In this document: positions 16,744 through 26,506 of the stretch, piece by piece
Layout of the letters: each line of letters opens with the position of its first letter
How positions within the stretch are numbered: the stretch's first letter is position 1
DNA from: Sulfurospirillaceae bacterium
Lineage (GTDB): Bacteria > Campylobacterota > Campylobacteria > Campylobacterales > Sulfurospirillaceae
Direction of reading: 5' to 3'
Length of the DNA stretch: 64,000 bases
Assembly (NCBI GenBank): GCA_028684065.1
Contig: JAQUGO010000005.1
Location: 124,001-188,000 of the forward strand
Notes under the pieces: generated by a model
Database searches by the model: none
Told to the model about the DNA's origin: nothing
What the model saw: only the letters and a program-made list of their open reading frames with translations
Position numbers and translations under genes: made by a program

Positions 16744-17892
16744 TTACTCTTTGAATGATTTGTTAATGCCAACACCACATAAGAGTTTTTGTCCTTCCTC
16801 ATTTTCAATAAGAAAGGTGTGCATATGAAAAGGTGCTACAGTACCTTCTTCGGTTGGGATGTTGAGGTCTTGTATGATTTTGCCTTCGTAGAGAGATAGT
16901 CGATCACATTCACTCATAGTATCTGCTGTAAGTACATCAAAGAGTTCATAAGCATTTTTAGCTTGCCAGCTTTTGAAGCCAAGAAATTTTTGAAAAAAAT
17001 TGTTAATATAGATAAAGCGACCTTGCGCATCTTTGATATAAGCAAGGGTTGGAAGATGATCCACGAAGGAGACAAACAAATCTTTGTAAACACGAAGTTT
17101 TTCTTCATCTTTTTTACGCATACTGATATCTCTAATTGTTCCTGTCATGCGTAAAGCTTTAGCGTTGTTTCCAAAAATCACTCTAGCGCGAACAGCAACC
17201 CAGATGAGAGGTTCTGTATCACGAATACGATGTTCGACAAAGAAGGCGTTTTCATTTTCATTAAGATGCCTAGCGAGAGTTTCATTCACATGTGCCATAT
17301 CTTTTGGGTGGACTAGATTAAGCCATGAAGAGAGCGACGTAGGGGTATCATGAGCTTCATATCCCATGATTTGTTTCCATCTTGGCGAGTAGAAAAAGGT
17401 ATCTTTTTCCATATCCCAATCAAAGAGACCTTCTAATGAGCCTTCAAGCGCAAGCTCTAGGCGTTCTTTTTGGATCAAAAGAGTCTCTTTACCTTTATTC
17501 CACGCATGTATATCCCAAATGGCACCACTAAATCCTAAAATAGTATTGTGTGCATCATGCAAAGGAGCAGAGAGGATAAGAGATTGTTTTTTGATATGGT
17601 TATCATATGTTAATTCAATGCTTTGCTCATTATTTTTAGGGAGTGTTTGAACACGTTCAAACAGTTCTTTTTTATAAGGACCAAAGGCATGGTTAAAGGC
17701 TTTATTGCCACTTTCGATAGAGTCTTTTTTATAAAAAAGAGGAATAGGAATAGCATTAAAAACATCTTCATAAAAAGAAGATCCTTTTTTTGATATTTGA
17801 AGTGTTTTTTTTAATTGCATGAAAGAACGATAGAAAAAACCTGTCGTAAGAAGTAAAATGGCGATGATAATACTGAGAATAATAACAACCAT
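16744..17892 (-). CDS. Membrane-anchored PAS-domain protein without output domain
   Basis: A 382-residue protein (start at 17892 after AGAGG; a start at 17916 is less likely). One N-terminal membrane helix (VVIILSIIIAILLLTTGFFY) is followed by a degenerate PAS region and two clearer PAS/PAC units. The latter include GLFDWDMEKDTFFYSPRWKQIMGYE and the PAC-like RMTGTIRDISMRKKDEEKL. The protein ends after the last PAS, with no kinase, GGDEF, EAL or methyl-accepting domain. It sits 39 bp upstream of the response regulator, so it may feed that system. Confidence 0.75.
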   Translation of the reverse strand: MVVIILSIIIAILLLTTGFFYRSFMQLKKTLQISKKGSSFYEDVFNAIPIPLFYKKDSIESGNKAFNHAFGPYKKELFERVQTLPKNNEQSIELTYDNHIKKQSLILSAPLHDAHNTILGFSGAIWDIHAWNKGKETLLIQKERLELALEGSLEGLFDWDMEKDTFFYSPRWKQIMGYEAHDTPTSLSSWLNLVHPKDMAHVNETLARHLNENENAFFVEHRIRDTEPLIWVAVRARVIFGNNAKALRMTGTIRDISMRKKDEEKLRVYKDLFVSFVDHLPTLAYIKDAQGRFIYINNFFQKFLGFKSWQAKNAYELFDVLTADTMSECDRLSLYEGKIIQDLNIPTEEGTVAPFHMHTFLIENEEGQKLLCGVGINKSFKE

Positions 17893-17951
17893 TGGTTCCT
17901 CTTTAAAGAGTGTCATTGCTGAAAATCAGCAATGACGTTAATCGAAAATAG

Positions 17952-18671
17952 TTATTTTAGTATCTCTTTCTCGCGAACGATAAAAGGTACACCTTTGATA
18001 CCAGCTCCTAGGTATTTTATTTTTAAATCTTCAATACGTTGAACTTCAGCATCAGTAATTTTTTCTGTATATTTGACATTTTCATCATAATATTTGTTTA
18101 AAATAGCAATTTTTTCGGGAATTGTTTTAGCTTTAGCTGTTTCGTTGTAAATGATAACAGATTTTTCCAATGAACTTCGCTCATGAACAGGTGTAAAGAT
18201 AAGCTTAACATTGTTAACTTTGAGGCGTTCATCAAGTTTACTTAACTCTTGTCTGCAATAAGGGCACTCTGGGTCTGTAAAAACAACAATGGTCTCTTTC
18301 TTAGGGTCATTGCCTAGAGTGATAATATTTTTCTTATCTTCTTTTTTGTAGAGTTCGGAAAGTTTCTTTTGAAGCTCTGCTGCTTCCATCATATCTTTAA
18401 TACTCCCACCTTGTTTGATACTAATAACATCTGGGAAGATGAGATCATCTTTGGTAAAAATACTAATTTTCTGTGCATGGGTGCCATCACTAAGATTTAA
18501 AGTAACAAAATCCATACCTGAAATACTCTCAACACTTTTACGAGAAGTGACTTCAATAGAGATATTAGGAACTTGGATAGTAGATTTAAAATGTTCTATA
18601 ATTTGTGCATCTGTCGCAGCAAAAAGTGAGGTATAGAGTAAAGAGGCTAGCCATAAAATGGTTTTTTTCAT
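17952..18671 (-). CDS. DsbC/DsbG-like periplasmic thiol-disulfide isomerase
   Basis: A 239-residue protein with a signal peptide (first about 18 residues), an N-terminal dimerisation-like region, and a thioredoxin fold with the active site FTDPECPYCRQEL (CPYC near residues 136-139) and the cis-Pro in GIKGVPFIV. This layout matches DsbC/DsbG-type proteins that repair disulfides. It is the first gene of a likely operon with the PAS protein and the two-component system. Confidence 0.82.
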   Translation of the reverse strand: MKKTILWLASLLYTSLFAATDAQIIEHFKSTIQVPNISIEVTSRKSVESISGMDFVTLNLSDGTHAQKISIFTKDDLIFPDVISIKQGGSIKDMMEAAELQKKLSELYKKEDKKNIITLGNDPKKETIVVFTDPECPYCRQELSKLDERLKVNNVKLIFTPVHERSSLEKSVIIYNETAKAKTIPEKIAILNKYYDENVKYTEKITDAEVQRIEDLKIKYLGAGIKGVPFIVREKEILK

Positions 18672-18691
18672 TCTTTTTCCTTATGTATAAT

Positions 18692-18708
18692 TGCAAATAT
18701 AATTTGCA
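18692..18708. promoter_or_regulatory. TGCAAAT-ATA-ATTTGCA palindrome in a divergent promoter region
   Basis: A perfect 7-3-7 inverted repeat lies 21 bp before the start of the DsbC-like gene (minus strand) and 59 bp before a small plus-strand gene. A second palindrome, ATTGTACAAT, follows at about 18722-18731. Either could be a regulator site; no binder is evident. Confidence 0.35.
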
Positions 18709-18766
18709 TGAAATGTATGGTATTGTACAATAATTTTGTAATAGTTTGTAAACAAAAGGGCATAAT

Positions 18767-18973
18767 ATGCAAGAAAACACCGATAAAATCGAATTGATAG
18801 AGCAAATTGAAAAGCTTATTGAGTCTGACCCAAATGCACCTATTTCTTCATTTTCAATGTTAAAATTTTTAGAAATTGATGATTTAATCTCTGTTAAAGA
18901 AGCCCTCTTGCGCTCCAAAAATAATCGTTCTGAGCAGAATGAACAGTGGTTTAATGCGTTGTGTCAAAAATAG
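18767..18973 (+). CDS. Small conserved-looking hypothetical protein
   Basis: A 68-residue acidic, helix-rich protein (MQENTDKIELIEQIEKLIESD...). It has no signal or membrane segment. It starts 96 bp from the divergent DsbC-like gene. The even codon use and absence of an opposing gene favour a real gene. No family recognised. A TTACATGTAA palindrome follows its stop at 18976-18985. Confidence 0.55.
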   Translation: MQENTDKIELIEQIEKLIESDPNAPISSFSMLKFLEIDDLISVKEALLRSKNNRSEQNEQWFNALCQK

Positions 18974-19037
18974 TCTTACATGTAAGGTCAAAAGAGATTG
19001 TACCGTTATCAAGCTATTTTGTTTAAGAGAAATGATA

Positions 19038-21032
19038 TCAAATTTTTATTTTGGGTTCTCCAAAATAATAGCCTTGAAACTCATCAATACCGAGCTTATA
19101 AGCGATATCAAAAACTTCTTGGCAATGAATATACTCTGCTACCGTATGGATACCCAGCTCTTTGGAAAAAAAGACAATGGCTTTGACCAACTCATATGAT
19201 TTTTTATCTGTATGAATATTTTGAATGAGGCTACCATCAATTTTAATATAATCAGGTGCTAATTCGAAGATATGGCTAAAATTAGAAAAACCTGTACCAA
19301 AATCATCAATGGCAAAACGTACGCCTAAAAGACGAAAATCATTCATAAAATGTTTTAAGATTTTATAGTTTTGGATATTTTCTGATTCTACAATTTCAAA
19401 AATCAAAAATTTTCCAATATCATGAGCAATGATAAACTTTTTAAGTTCTGCATGTAAGGATTTATTGAGAATATCGTGATAATTTAAATTCACACTAATG
19501 GAAATATGATGCGAAGCACATTCTCTAAAGCTCCGCAAGAGAGTCATACTTGAGATTTGGTTGTAGTGCCGTGTTTGTGAAGCAATTTCCAAAAAAGAAG
19601 CCGGTGAAATATAGCTCACTTCTCCATTAATATCAGTTTCTTCAAGGCGCATCAATGCTTCGTATTTGGTAATGTTTTGATGGCGATCAACGATAGGTTG
19701 AAAAAAAGGAACAAAGCACTCTTTTTCGATACCTTCAATGATTCTTTTTTTCCATTGCGCTCCTTGTTTGATCTCTCGCATAGAATCTAATGCTTTATCG
19801 TAAAAGACATATTCTTTATGTAACTCTTTGGCTCTATTCAGCGCAATATCGGCTGTGCCTAAAGCATTATTTTTTTCAAAGGAAATGCCTGCGCAAAGGT
19901 CTAAGTAGATGAAATTTTCAATAGTCGTGATATAAATTTTTTTGTTTTCGACGGTTTTAAAAAGATCACTTAAAAGGGAGATACAGTGATTATAATTTAT
20001 TTCAGGTAAATCTTTGTACAGCACAAATTCATCACCAGCAATACGATAGACACTTAAGTTATATGTCTGAGCAAATGTTTTAAGAACGGTAGCAAAAACG
20101 ATTAATACTTCATTCCCTACTTCTACACCATAGAGTTCATTAATCGTACGAAAAGAGTTAATATCAATAATAATGATTGCAGGATTTTGCGCTTTTTTAA
20201 TATCTTGTAAAAGGAGTATCCTATTATTGAGTTTGGTTAAAGAATCAACATAGAGTTTGTTTTCCAGTTCTTTATAAAGATTAATAATTTGGAGAAGAAT
20301 ATTGTATAGAACAACGAGAACAACGATGATACTCAAGGTAATAAGCAAAAATTCATATCGATGGTACTGAGTTTGTTTAGACGCACTTTGTTGTTCCAAA
20401 TGACTATACTGTATCGAATCATTGAGCAGTATTTCAGTGAGATTATTTCTTAATTCGTCAAATAGTGAAGCAAAATTTTTATTAAAGACTCTAATTTCTT
20501 GGATGAGTGTTTGTGTGTTCGGATTATTTTGAGCAAAATAGAGGTCTCTTTTGTCTAAATTCGCAGTGTGCTCGCGTATCAATGTATGAATGTGTTGTAA
20601 TTTTAATTCAAGAGAACTGTAGGTAGAAGATTCTTGTAAGTTAGGCGTACTTTTTGCATAAGATAAATAGGTCAAATGCATGTTGTTTTGTGAAATTTGA
20701 TTCGTGTAAACCCCTCCATTGTTAAGAACAAATAGTCCTTCTTCTATGGTAGCTATAATCCTCTCTGCATTGTGGACAACATCTTCGCGTTGCTTTTTAG
20801 TAGTGGTCGCTGCTCCCATTTCGAGTAAGGTGGTGTGTAAGTAAGAGAGTTCATACAATAGTTGCCTATTGATTTCTATTTTTGTTTTGAGGTTGTGGCT
20901 TTGAGCAATCAGTTCATTGCCTAAATAATAAAAAAAGAAATGTAACGAAATAACAGAAGCAATACTGACAAAAAAGGTTAGGAGTAATAGAATAATGTAT
21001 TTAAAAAGAACTTTATTGATAATATGTCCCAT
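19038..21032 (-). CDS. Membrane GGDEF/EAL cyclic-di-GMP protein
   Basis: A 664-residue protein. Two membrane helices (about residues 9-32 and 230-252) flank a periplasmic helical domain. A GGDEF domain follows with the signature changed to AGDEF (RIAGDEFVLYK). The EAL domain has EALMRLE, the DDFGTGFSNFSH loop and IKIDGSLI. The catalytic EAL residues look intact, so phosphodiesterase activity is likely; the cyclase half may be regulatory. It starts 14 bp after selB with AAGAAGG as ribosome site, so it is probably the last gene of the selAB operon. Confidence 0.85.
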   Translation of the reverse strand: MGHIINKVLFKYIILLLLTFFVSIASVISLHFFFYYLGNELIAQSHNLKTKIEINRQLLYELSYLHTTLLEMGAATTTKKQREDVVHNAERIIATIEEGLFVLNNGGVYTNQISQNNMHLTYLSYAKSTPNLQESSTYSSLELKLQHIHTLIREHTANLDKRDLYFAQNNPNTQTLIQEIRVFNKNFASLFDELRNNLTEILLNDSIQYSHLEQQSASKQTQYHRYEFLLITLSIIVVLVVLYNILLQIINLYKELENKLYVDSLTKLNNRILLLQDIKKAQNPAIIIIDINSFRTINELYGVEVGNEVLIVFATVLKTFAQTYNLSVYRIAGDEFVLYKDLPEINYNHCISLLSDLFKTVENKKIYITTIENFIYLDLCAGISFEKNNALGTADIALNRAKELHKEYVFYDKALDSMREIKQGAQWKKRIIEGIEKECFVPFFQPIVDRHQNITKYEALMRLEETDINGEVSYISPASFLEIASQTRHYNQISSMTLLRSFRECASHHISISVNLNYHDILNKSLHAELKKFIIAHDIGKFLIFEIVESENIQNYKILKHFMNDFRLLGVRFAIDDFGTGFSNFSHIFELAPDYIKIDGSLIQNIHTDKKSYELVKAIVFFSKELGIHTVAEYIHCQEVFDIAYKLGIDEFQGYYFGEPKIKI

Positions 21033-21046
21033 TACTGCCTTCTTTT

Positions 21047-22888
21047 TTAAATAGACGCTAAAACTCTTCTATTTTCTTCTTTCTTGATATCATCAAAATT
21101 ATCTAAATAATCCAAATAGGCAACCAAATATTTTCGGCTCATATCAAAATGTTCTTTAAATGACTTAATGTCAATGCCATTTTCATGGCGCATAATCTCA
21201 CGTATTTTGCTCATCATCTCACTTAAAACATTAGAACTTACAAAAATATTGTGCTCTAGTCTAACCACTTTGCGTGCACGTGTTAAACTTTTGAGCGCAT
21301 CATCGCCCATTTTTCGGTCGATATCTAATTCTTCATAGATATTATAAGGAGCATCTGGCATATATTCTGCTTGTGAAATAATAGTATATATTTTATCTTC
21401 AACCAGCCTTTCTATATTGGAAATATCAACGTTAGCATTTTTATAAATACCATTTTCAAGTGCCAAAATTCCTTCTTCGCAAAGCGATTGAAGAACACTT
21501 TCGATAAAGCCTGTACTAGCCCATTTGAGTTTGAGCGTCAGCGAGTTGGCTGAAAGTAGAGCATAAGCATTTTTGGCATAGATGGCTTTGATAATAGTCA
21601 TTAATTCGCCTCGTGTCTCCAAAGGATAAAGGACAAGAGCTTTTTCATCTACAAAAATGCCGTCAATGGATTTTGCAATCAAGAGTGCTTCGTCGTGGTT
21701 AATACCAAAGCGCTGATTGGATGAGATAAGGCCAAACCCACGTTTGTGCATACTGACTAAAAGAGTAAAGGCTGTTTTGAAATCTTTGGTATTCAGTGCT
21801 TTTAGGAGCTCCAATTTCACCTTTTTTTTCATTGGGTCATTAATGGGATTGAGAATTCGTCCTCCACCGATGGTTCGACCTGAAGCACAAAGGATAAAAG
21901 GCTCTCCGTAAACTAAAAAGAGGGTTTTGTTGAATTGAAGTTTGGCAAAGCCATTTTGCAATTCATTCTCCCCTTCATAAAATAAGATACGTGCCTCTGT
22001 TTGTTTGGTGCCCACAAATAAAATGACTTTAGAGTTGTGTTTTAAGCTATGTCCACCAATACCTTCAATCCATACATCAGCCGCATCAAAGCCTCGGATA
22101 TAGCCTTTTTTACACAGTAAAGCGCCTTTTTCAAAAGCTGTTTTTTGGGCATTTTGTAAATTGATAGCGGTGCGCTGAGAGGAGAGCGCTTGTGGAACAT
22201 CATGATCGTGAACTTGTATATTTCGCACGGTAAATTCTTTTTCTAACTCCGGTGCAAAAAGCTTATCCCCGACTTTAACACTGCCATCCAGTACCGTTCC
22301 CGTTACAACTGTTCCAGCGCCTGCAATGGAAAAAGAGCGGTCAACGTAGTAGCGAAAGAGACCATTGCTGGGTTTTTCAATCGAAGGCAGTGAAAAGAGT
22401 GCATTTTTAAGTGTTTCAATCGAAGTTTTGTCGTAAATACTGACAGGAATAATTTGCGTTAGGTGTAAATACTGTAAGCTTTTGAGGTGTTCTTTGATTT
22501 CAAACTCTCGAAGTTCAATCATCTCTGGTGTTGCTAAATCTTTTTTTGTGAGAGCTATGATAATATTTTTTACATGTAGCAGATTGAGAATTTCTAAATG
22601 CTCCTTGGTTTGAGGCATCATACCTTCATTGGCATCAACAACGACCATACTTGCATCAAAGCCAAAGGCTCCTGCTATCATATTTTTAAGTAATTTTTCG
22701 TGCCCAGGTACATCAATAAAGGCGACATTGGTGTAGGTGTTTTGCATACTTGAAAAACTGAGATTAATCGTAATACCTCGGCGTTTTTCTTCTTCGAGTG
22801 TATCGCCTACAAAACCCGTTAAAGCTTCAATAAGGGCTGTTTTACCATGGTCAACATGACCTGCCGTTCCTACGATAATATAATTCAT
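21047..22888 (-). CDS. selB: Selenocysteine-specific elongation factor SelB
   Basis: A 613-residue translation GTPase that carries Sec-tRNA to UGA codons marked by a SECIS hairpin. The G1 motif is GTAGHVDHGKTAL (about residues 7-19), G3 is DVPGHEKLL and G4 is TKKDL. The EF-Tu-like domains are followed by C-terminal winged-helix repeats (about 420-613) that bind the mRNA hairpin. The gene overlaps selA by 4 bp. Its clients are the two fdhA genes in this window. Confidence 0.95.
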   Translation of the reverse strand: MNYIIVGTAGHVDHGKTALIEALTGFVGDTLEEEKRRGITINLSFSSMQNTYTNVAFIDVPGHEKLLKNMIAGAFGFDASMVVVDANEGMMPQTKEHLEILNLLHVKNIIIALTKKDLATPEMIELREFEIKEHLKSLQYLHLTQIIPVSIYDKTSIETLKNALFSLPSIEKPSNGLFRYYVDRSFSIAGAGTVVTGTVLDGSVKVGDKLFAPELEKEFTVRNIQVHDHDVPQALSSQRTAINLQNAQKTAFEKGALLCKKGYIRGFDAADVWIEGIGGHSLKHNSKVILFVGTKQTEARILFYEGENELQNGFAKLQFNKTLFLVYGEPFILCASGRTIGGGRILNPINDPMKKKVKLELLKALNTKDFKTAFTLLVSMHKRGFGLISSNQRFGINHDEALLIAKSIDGIFVDEKALVLYPLETRGELMTIIKAIYAKNAYALLSANSLTLKLKWASTGFIESVLQSLCEEGILALENGIYKNANVDISNIERLVEDKIYTIISQAEYMPDAPYNIYEELDIDRKMGDDALKSLTRARKVVRLEHNIFVSSNVLSEMMSKIREIMRHENGIDIKSFKEHFDMSRKYLVAYLDYLDNFDDIKKEENRRVLASI

Positions 22889-24225
22889 TGCTCATCCAAA
22901 ATAGTTTTAATAGTGTGAATCAGTTGTGATTCAACTTCAGGTAAAAGGCTTCTAAAATCAAGCAAAAACTGCTCATTTTCAATTCGTCCAATCACGTGAT
23001 GTTCTCTAAATTTCTTTTCTAAAACGGTTGCCTTGCCTTTGATATGTAAAGCAACCGTAGGAAACTTGCGATTAGGCAATGTACCGCCTCCCATATAGGT
23101 GTCACTGTATATCACGTCGCATCGATTTTCCCCTACACTTTCTCTGACATGGGAGACTCTGTTTGTGAGAGCTTCTACACTTTGAAACAGTAACCATAAG
23201 GTAGGAATGACTTCATATTCTTCTTTGAGGTAGGCTTTAATGCTCTCTTCTAAAAGACAAAGAGTGATTTTATCAACACGCAACATTCGTAAGAGTTGAT
23301 TCTTCTTCAATTCAGCAATTAATTCTTTACGCCCAGCGATAATACCCGCTTGAGCGCTGCCAAAAAGCTTGTCGCCACTAAAACTAATCAGTGAAGGTTG
23401 TAAGGCTAAAATCTCCTCCAATGATGCTTCTCGAAGACCAAGATTGTAGGGTAATTTGGGAACATAACCACTGCCTAAATCATAATAATCAATTAAATGA
23501 TGTTTATCTGCTAATGCTTTAATTGCCTCGTAATCAACGGCTTCGCTAAAGCCTTCCATTGTAAAATTAGATTGATGGACTTTCATCAGCATAGCAGTGT
23601 TTTCACTGATAGCATTTTGATAATCAAGCTGCTTTGTTTTATTGGTTGCACCCACTTCATGCAAAATTGCACCACTTTGCTTCATCACTTCAGGGATACG
23701 AAAACTACCGCCAATTTCAACAAGTTCACCCCGTGAAACAACGACTTCTTTATTTTTTGCAAAGGTATTCAAAATAAGAAAAACTGCTGCCGCATTGTTG
23801 TTCACAACCAAAACATCTTCGACATGTAAAAGATTTTTAAGATGACCCGTAATGTGTTCATAACGTTCGCCTCGGCACCCTTGTTCAAGATTATACTCAA
23901 GGTTTGAGTAGTTACAAATGATAGGCTTAGCACGTTCTAAGAGGGTTTCACTGATAAGACTGCGCCCCATATTGGTATGCAAAATAACACCTGTGGCATT
24001 AATAAGTGGTTTCAAGGAAGGCTCAAAAAGTTTATCATAGGCTGTTTTAACGTTTTGTAGAAGAGCTGTTTCGTCAACACAGTTTACTTCGTTTTTCAAA
24101 ATACGATCGCGTAAAGTCTCAATAGCTTCTCGCGCTAATCGTGTTAAAAGATGGGTGTTGAGCCCTTCAAACAAAGGATGTGTGATAAACTTATCAACTT
24201 TGGGAAGTTCTCGTAAAGGATTCAT
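22885..24225 (-). CDS. selA: L-seryl-tRNA(Sec) selenium transferase SelA
   Basis: A 446-residue PLP enzyme that converts seryl-tRNA(Sec) to selenocysteyl-tRNA with selenophosphate. Landmarks are INATGVILHTNMGRS (about 79-93), VNNNAAAVFLILN, and the PLP lysine in SFSGDKLFGSAQAG (about 282). It overlaps the upstream response regulator gene and the downstream selB by 4 bp each. This makes translational coupling across a regulator-selenium junction likely. Confidence 0.95.
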   Translation of the reverse strand: MNPLRELPKVDKFITHPLFEGLNTHLLTRLAREAIETLRDRILKNEVNCVDETALLQNVKTAYDKLFEPSLKPLINATGVILHTNMGRSLISETLLERAKPIICNYSNLEYNLEQGCRGERYEHITGHLKNLLHVEDVLVVNNNAAAVFLILNTFAKNKEVVVSRGELVEIGGSFRIPEVMKQSGAILHEVGATNKTKQLDYQNAISENTAMLMKVHQSNFTMEGFSEAVDYEAIKALADKHHLIDYYDLGSGYVPKLPYNLGLREASLEEILALQPSLISFSGDKLFGSAQAGIIAGRKELIAELKKNQLLRMLRVDKITLCLLEESIKAYLKEEYEVIPTLWLLFQSVEALTNRVSHVRESVGENRCDVIYSDTYMGGGTLPNRKFPTVALHIKGKATVLEKKFREHHVIGRIENEQFLLDFRSLLPEVESQLIHTIKTILDEQ

Positions 24226-24896
24226 GTATTCTCCGGAAGGGGTAATTTGGTTTCATTAAAGAGGTATTTTTTATTTTGAATTTTGGTTAAAATGCCTTGG
24301 TCACTGAGTTGCTTAAAGAGTTTAATAACGGTTGGTTTGCTGACATCTACGCGTTCCATTAATTCGCTGTAAGAGTAGTTGAGGGTATTGTCGTTGTCAA
24401 GATTTTTGATGATAAAACGGATGATTTCGACTTGTTTACTGTCGGTGACAGCAGAAATCATTTTAATAATATTGTAAGAGCGTTCAATTTCTTTGGCTTG
24501 AATTTTAGGTAAGAGAACATCGTGGAGTGTATTTAAAAGCTCCTTGATGTTAACAGGCTTGATAATATAATCATTGACATGTAGTTTAATAGCATCCAAG
24601 AGGTATTCCGTATCTGTAAAGGCAGTTGTGAGAATAGAAGGAATTTCAATTTCTAGGTCATGTTTGAGCATTTTAAGAAAATCGAGTCCATTGCTATTGC
24701 GTAAATGAATATCAGAGATGATAACGTCGATTTTTTCAGCTTTAATAATTTCCAATGCTTCCTCAACAGTTTGAACAGGATATATTTTTTTGACAAAATC
24801 CTCTAATACACTGGTGGTATGTTTTAATAGGTCAGCTTCATCTTCAATATAGAGGATTGAAAAACTACCCAGTAAGTCAAAATTTCGTTTATTCAT
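24222..24896 (-). CDS. Response regulator with Crp/MarR-like winged helix
   Basis: A 224-residue protein. I start at the ATG at 24896, seven bases after AGAGG. The receiver domain has YIEDEADL, phospho-acceptor Asp in VIISDIHLRNSNG and Lys in YIIKPVNI. Instead of an OmpR or NarL domain, the C-terminus has a winged helix (about 150-215, with YSELMERVDVSKPTVIKLFKQL) of the Crp/MarR/ArsR sort. It overlaps the upstream kinase by 8 bp and the downstream selA by 4 bp. Confidence 0.8.
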   Translation of the reverse strand: MNKRNFDLLGSFSILYIEDEADLLKHTTSVLEDFVKKIYPVQTVEEALEIIKAEKIDVIISDIHLRNSNGLDFLKMLKHDLEIEIPSILTTAFTDTEYLLDAIKLHVNDYIIKPVNIKELLNTLHDVLLPKIQAKEIERSYNIIKMISAVTDSKQVEIIRFIIKNLDNDNTLNYSYSELMERVDVSKPTVIKLFKQLSDQGILTKIQNKKYLFNETKLPLPENT

Positions 24897-26505
24897 CGCT
24901 TGCCTCTTCGGTTTGAATCGTCTGTTTTGGGATTTCAATGGTAAACATTGAGCAGGCATAAAATGATGGTGAATCTAGCTTATGCTTTATATTTTTACAC
25001 CATATATGACCTTGCATATGCTTTTCAACCATCTGCTTAGACATATAAAGACCAACGCCTGTACCCACACTTTGGTGTTTTGTTGTAAAATAGGGGTCGA
25101 AAACCTTTGGTATTATATCATTTTTTATACCACCCCCATTGTCGATCACATTGATGTAAACACGTTCAATACTCTCTTTAGCGATAATGCGGATAATCTT
25201 TTTGTCTAAACTTTTTTGTGAACTTAAGATATCTTTGGAGTTACCGATAAGATTTAAAAGGACATGAATGAGTTCATTTTTAAAGCCAAAAACCTCTAAA
25301 TCATCTTTGAGCGAAAGCGAAATTTCAATCTCTTCACGCTCTAATTGATATTTCGAAAGATCAATGGATTTTTGGATAACATTTTTAATACTAAAGTTTT
25401 TTTTGCTCTTGTTGGGATTAAAAAAGGTTCGAAAATCTTCCAAAGTGTCTGACATGTTTTGCGAAAGGAGGTGGGCATCAGCGACGCGAGAGTTGATAAA
25501 ATCACGGTCTAATTTACCCAGTGCAAATTTACTTTCAAAACTTTGGATAATCATCATCAAGGCTCCCAATGGTTGTCTCCATTGATGAGCGATATTTTGA
25601 AGCATCTCACCCAAACTGGCCAATCGAGCTTGTTGGAACATAATATTGTCTTTTTTTCGGCTATTTTCGACCTCTTTTTTAATACGGTTTTCAAGAGAAG
25701 CATTGAGAAGACGCAACTCTTTTGTTTTTCGTGAGATATTTTCTTCAAGATAGTTATGGAGATTTTTAAAATGAGTGAAAATCGTAAAAAGAACCATAGA
25801 GATAAAAAAGAAAATAAGGCCAATAAGAAAAATAAGCATATAGGTGCTGGTTTGGAATAAACGGTCATTCGTCTCTTTTTCATTAATAGATTGTTTAAGG
25901 TGACTATTAATGAGACTTGAGAGGTAAATATTGAGTGAATTTGTTTCAAGAGAGAGACTATCGATTAAATAAAGGGCCTCTTCCGTGCGTGATTTTCGAA
26001 GATGTTCAAGAATGGTGTTTAATTGTGAGTCGATATTAGACATTTTAATATTTATTTTTTCGACAATACCTCGCTGAAAAATAGTTTTTTCTGGAAGGTT
26101 GTGATCCATCAAAAAGAAATTTAGCCAACGGCTTGCAAAATAAGGAAGTCCATTAATAGGTGTGTCGATAGATATTTTGTAATTTTCCCATTGTTTGGTA
26201 ATAATTTGTTGTGCCAGAAAAATAACTTCAATAGCATCTCCATTGCTGATTTGGTCAAACTTGATATCGTAAAGCGTTTCGCCAATGTTGACACGGTACA
26301 TATCTTTAATTTCTTCAAGTTCCACTTGAGGCAGAGTGTGTTTTTGGAAAAGCGATTCATAGTCATATTTAAGTGCAAAGATAGAAATAAACATCAAAAA
26401 GCCTATGAGCATCATACCGCTGAGAATAATGACAATAAGAATTTTCGTTTTATTAGAAAATTTGATATGGTCTAATTTATTATTGATAAATTGAAGTAAA
26501 GTCAT
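24889..26505 (-). CDS. Membrane sensor histidine kinase of a three-component system
   Basis: A 538-residue kinase. I start at the ATG at 26505, directly after the stop of the upstream binding-protein gene; longer readings overlap that gene. It has two membrane helices (about residues 23-46 and 220-245) around a periplasmic domain of about 170 residues, then a coiled coil, the H-box QNIAHQWRQPLGALM, and an ATPase domain with DNGGGIKNDIIPKVF and GTGVGLYMSKQMV. The binding protein and response regulator flank it, so signal flow from periplasm to DNA can be drawn directly. Confidence 0.85.
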   Translation of the reverse strand: MTLLQFINNKLDHIKFSNKTKILIVIILSGMMLIGFLMFISIFALKYDYESLFQKHTLPQVELEEIKDMYRVNIGETLYDIKFDQISNGDAIEVIFLAQQIITKQWENYKISIDTPINGLPYFASRWLNFFLMDHNLPEKTIFQRGIVEKINIKMSNIDSQLNTILEHLRKSRTEEALYLIDSLSLETNSLNIYLSSLINSHLKQSINEKETNDRLFQTSTYMLIFLIGLIFFFISMVLFTIFTHFKNLHNYLEENISRKTKELRLLNASLENRIKKEVENSRKKDNIMFQQARLASLGEMLQNIAHQWRQPLGALMMIIQSFESKFALGKLDRDFINSRVADAHLLSQNMSDTLEDFRTFFNPNKSKKNFSIKNVIQKSIDLSKYQLEREEIEISLSLKDDLEVFGFKNELIHVLLNLIGNSKDILSSQKSLDKKIIRIIAKESIERVYINVIDNGGGIKNDIIPKVFDPYFTTKHQSVGTGVGLYMSKQMVEKHMQGHIWCKNIKHKLDSPSFYACSMFTIEIPKQTIQTEEASDE

Positions 26506-26506
26506 C

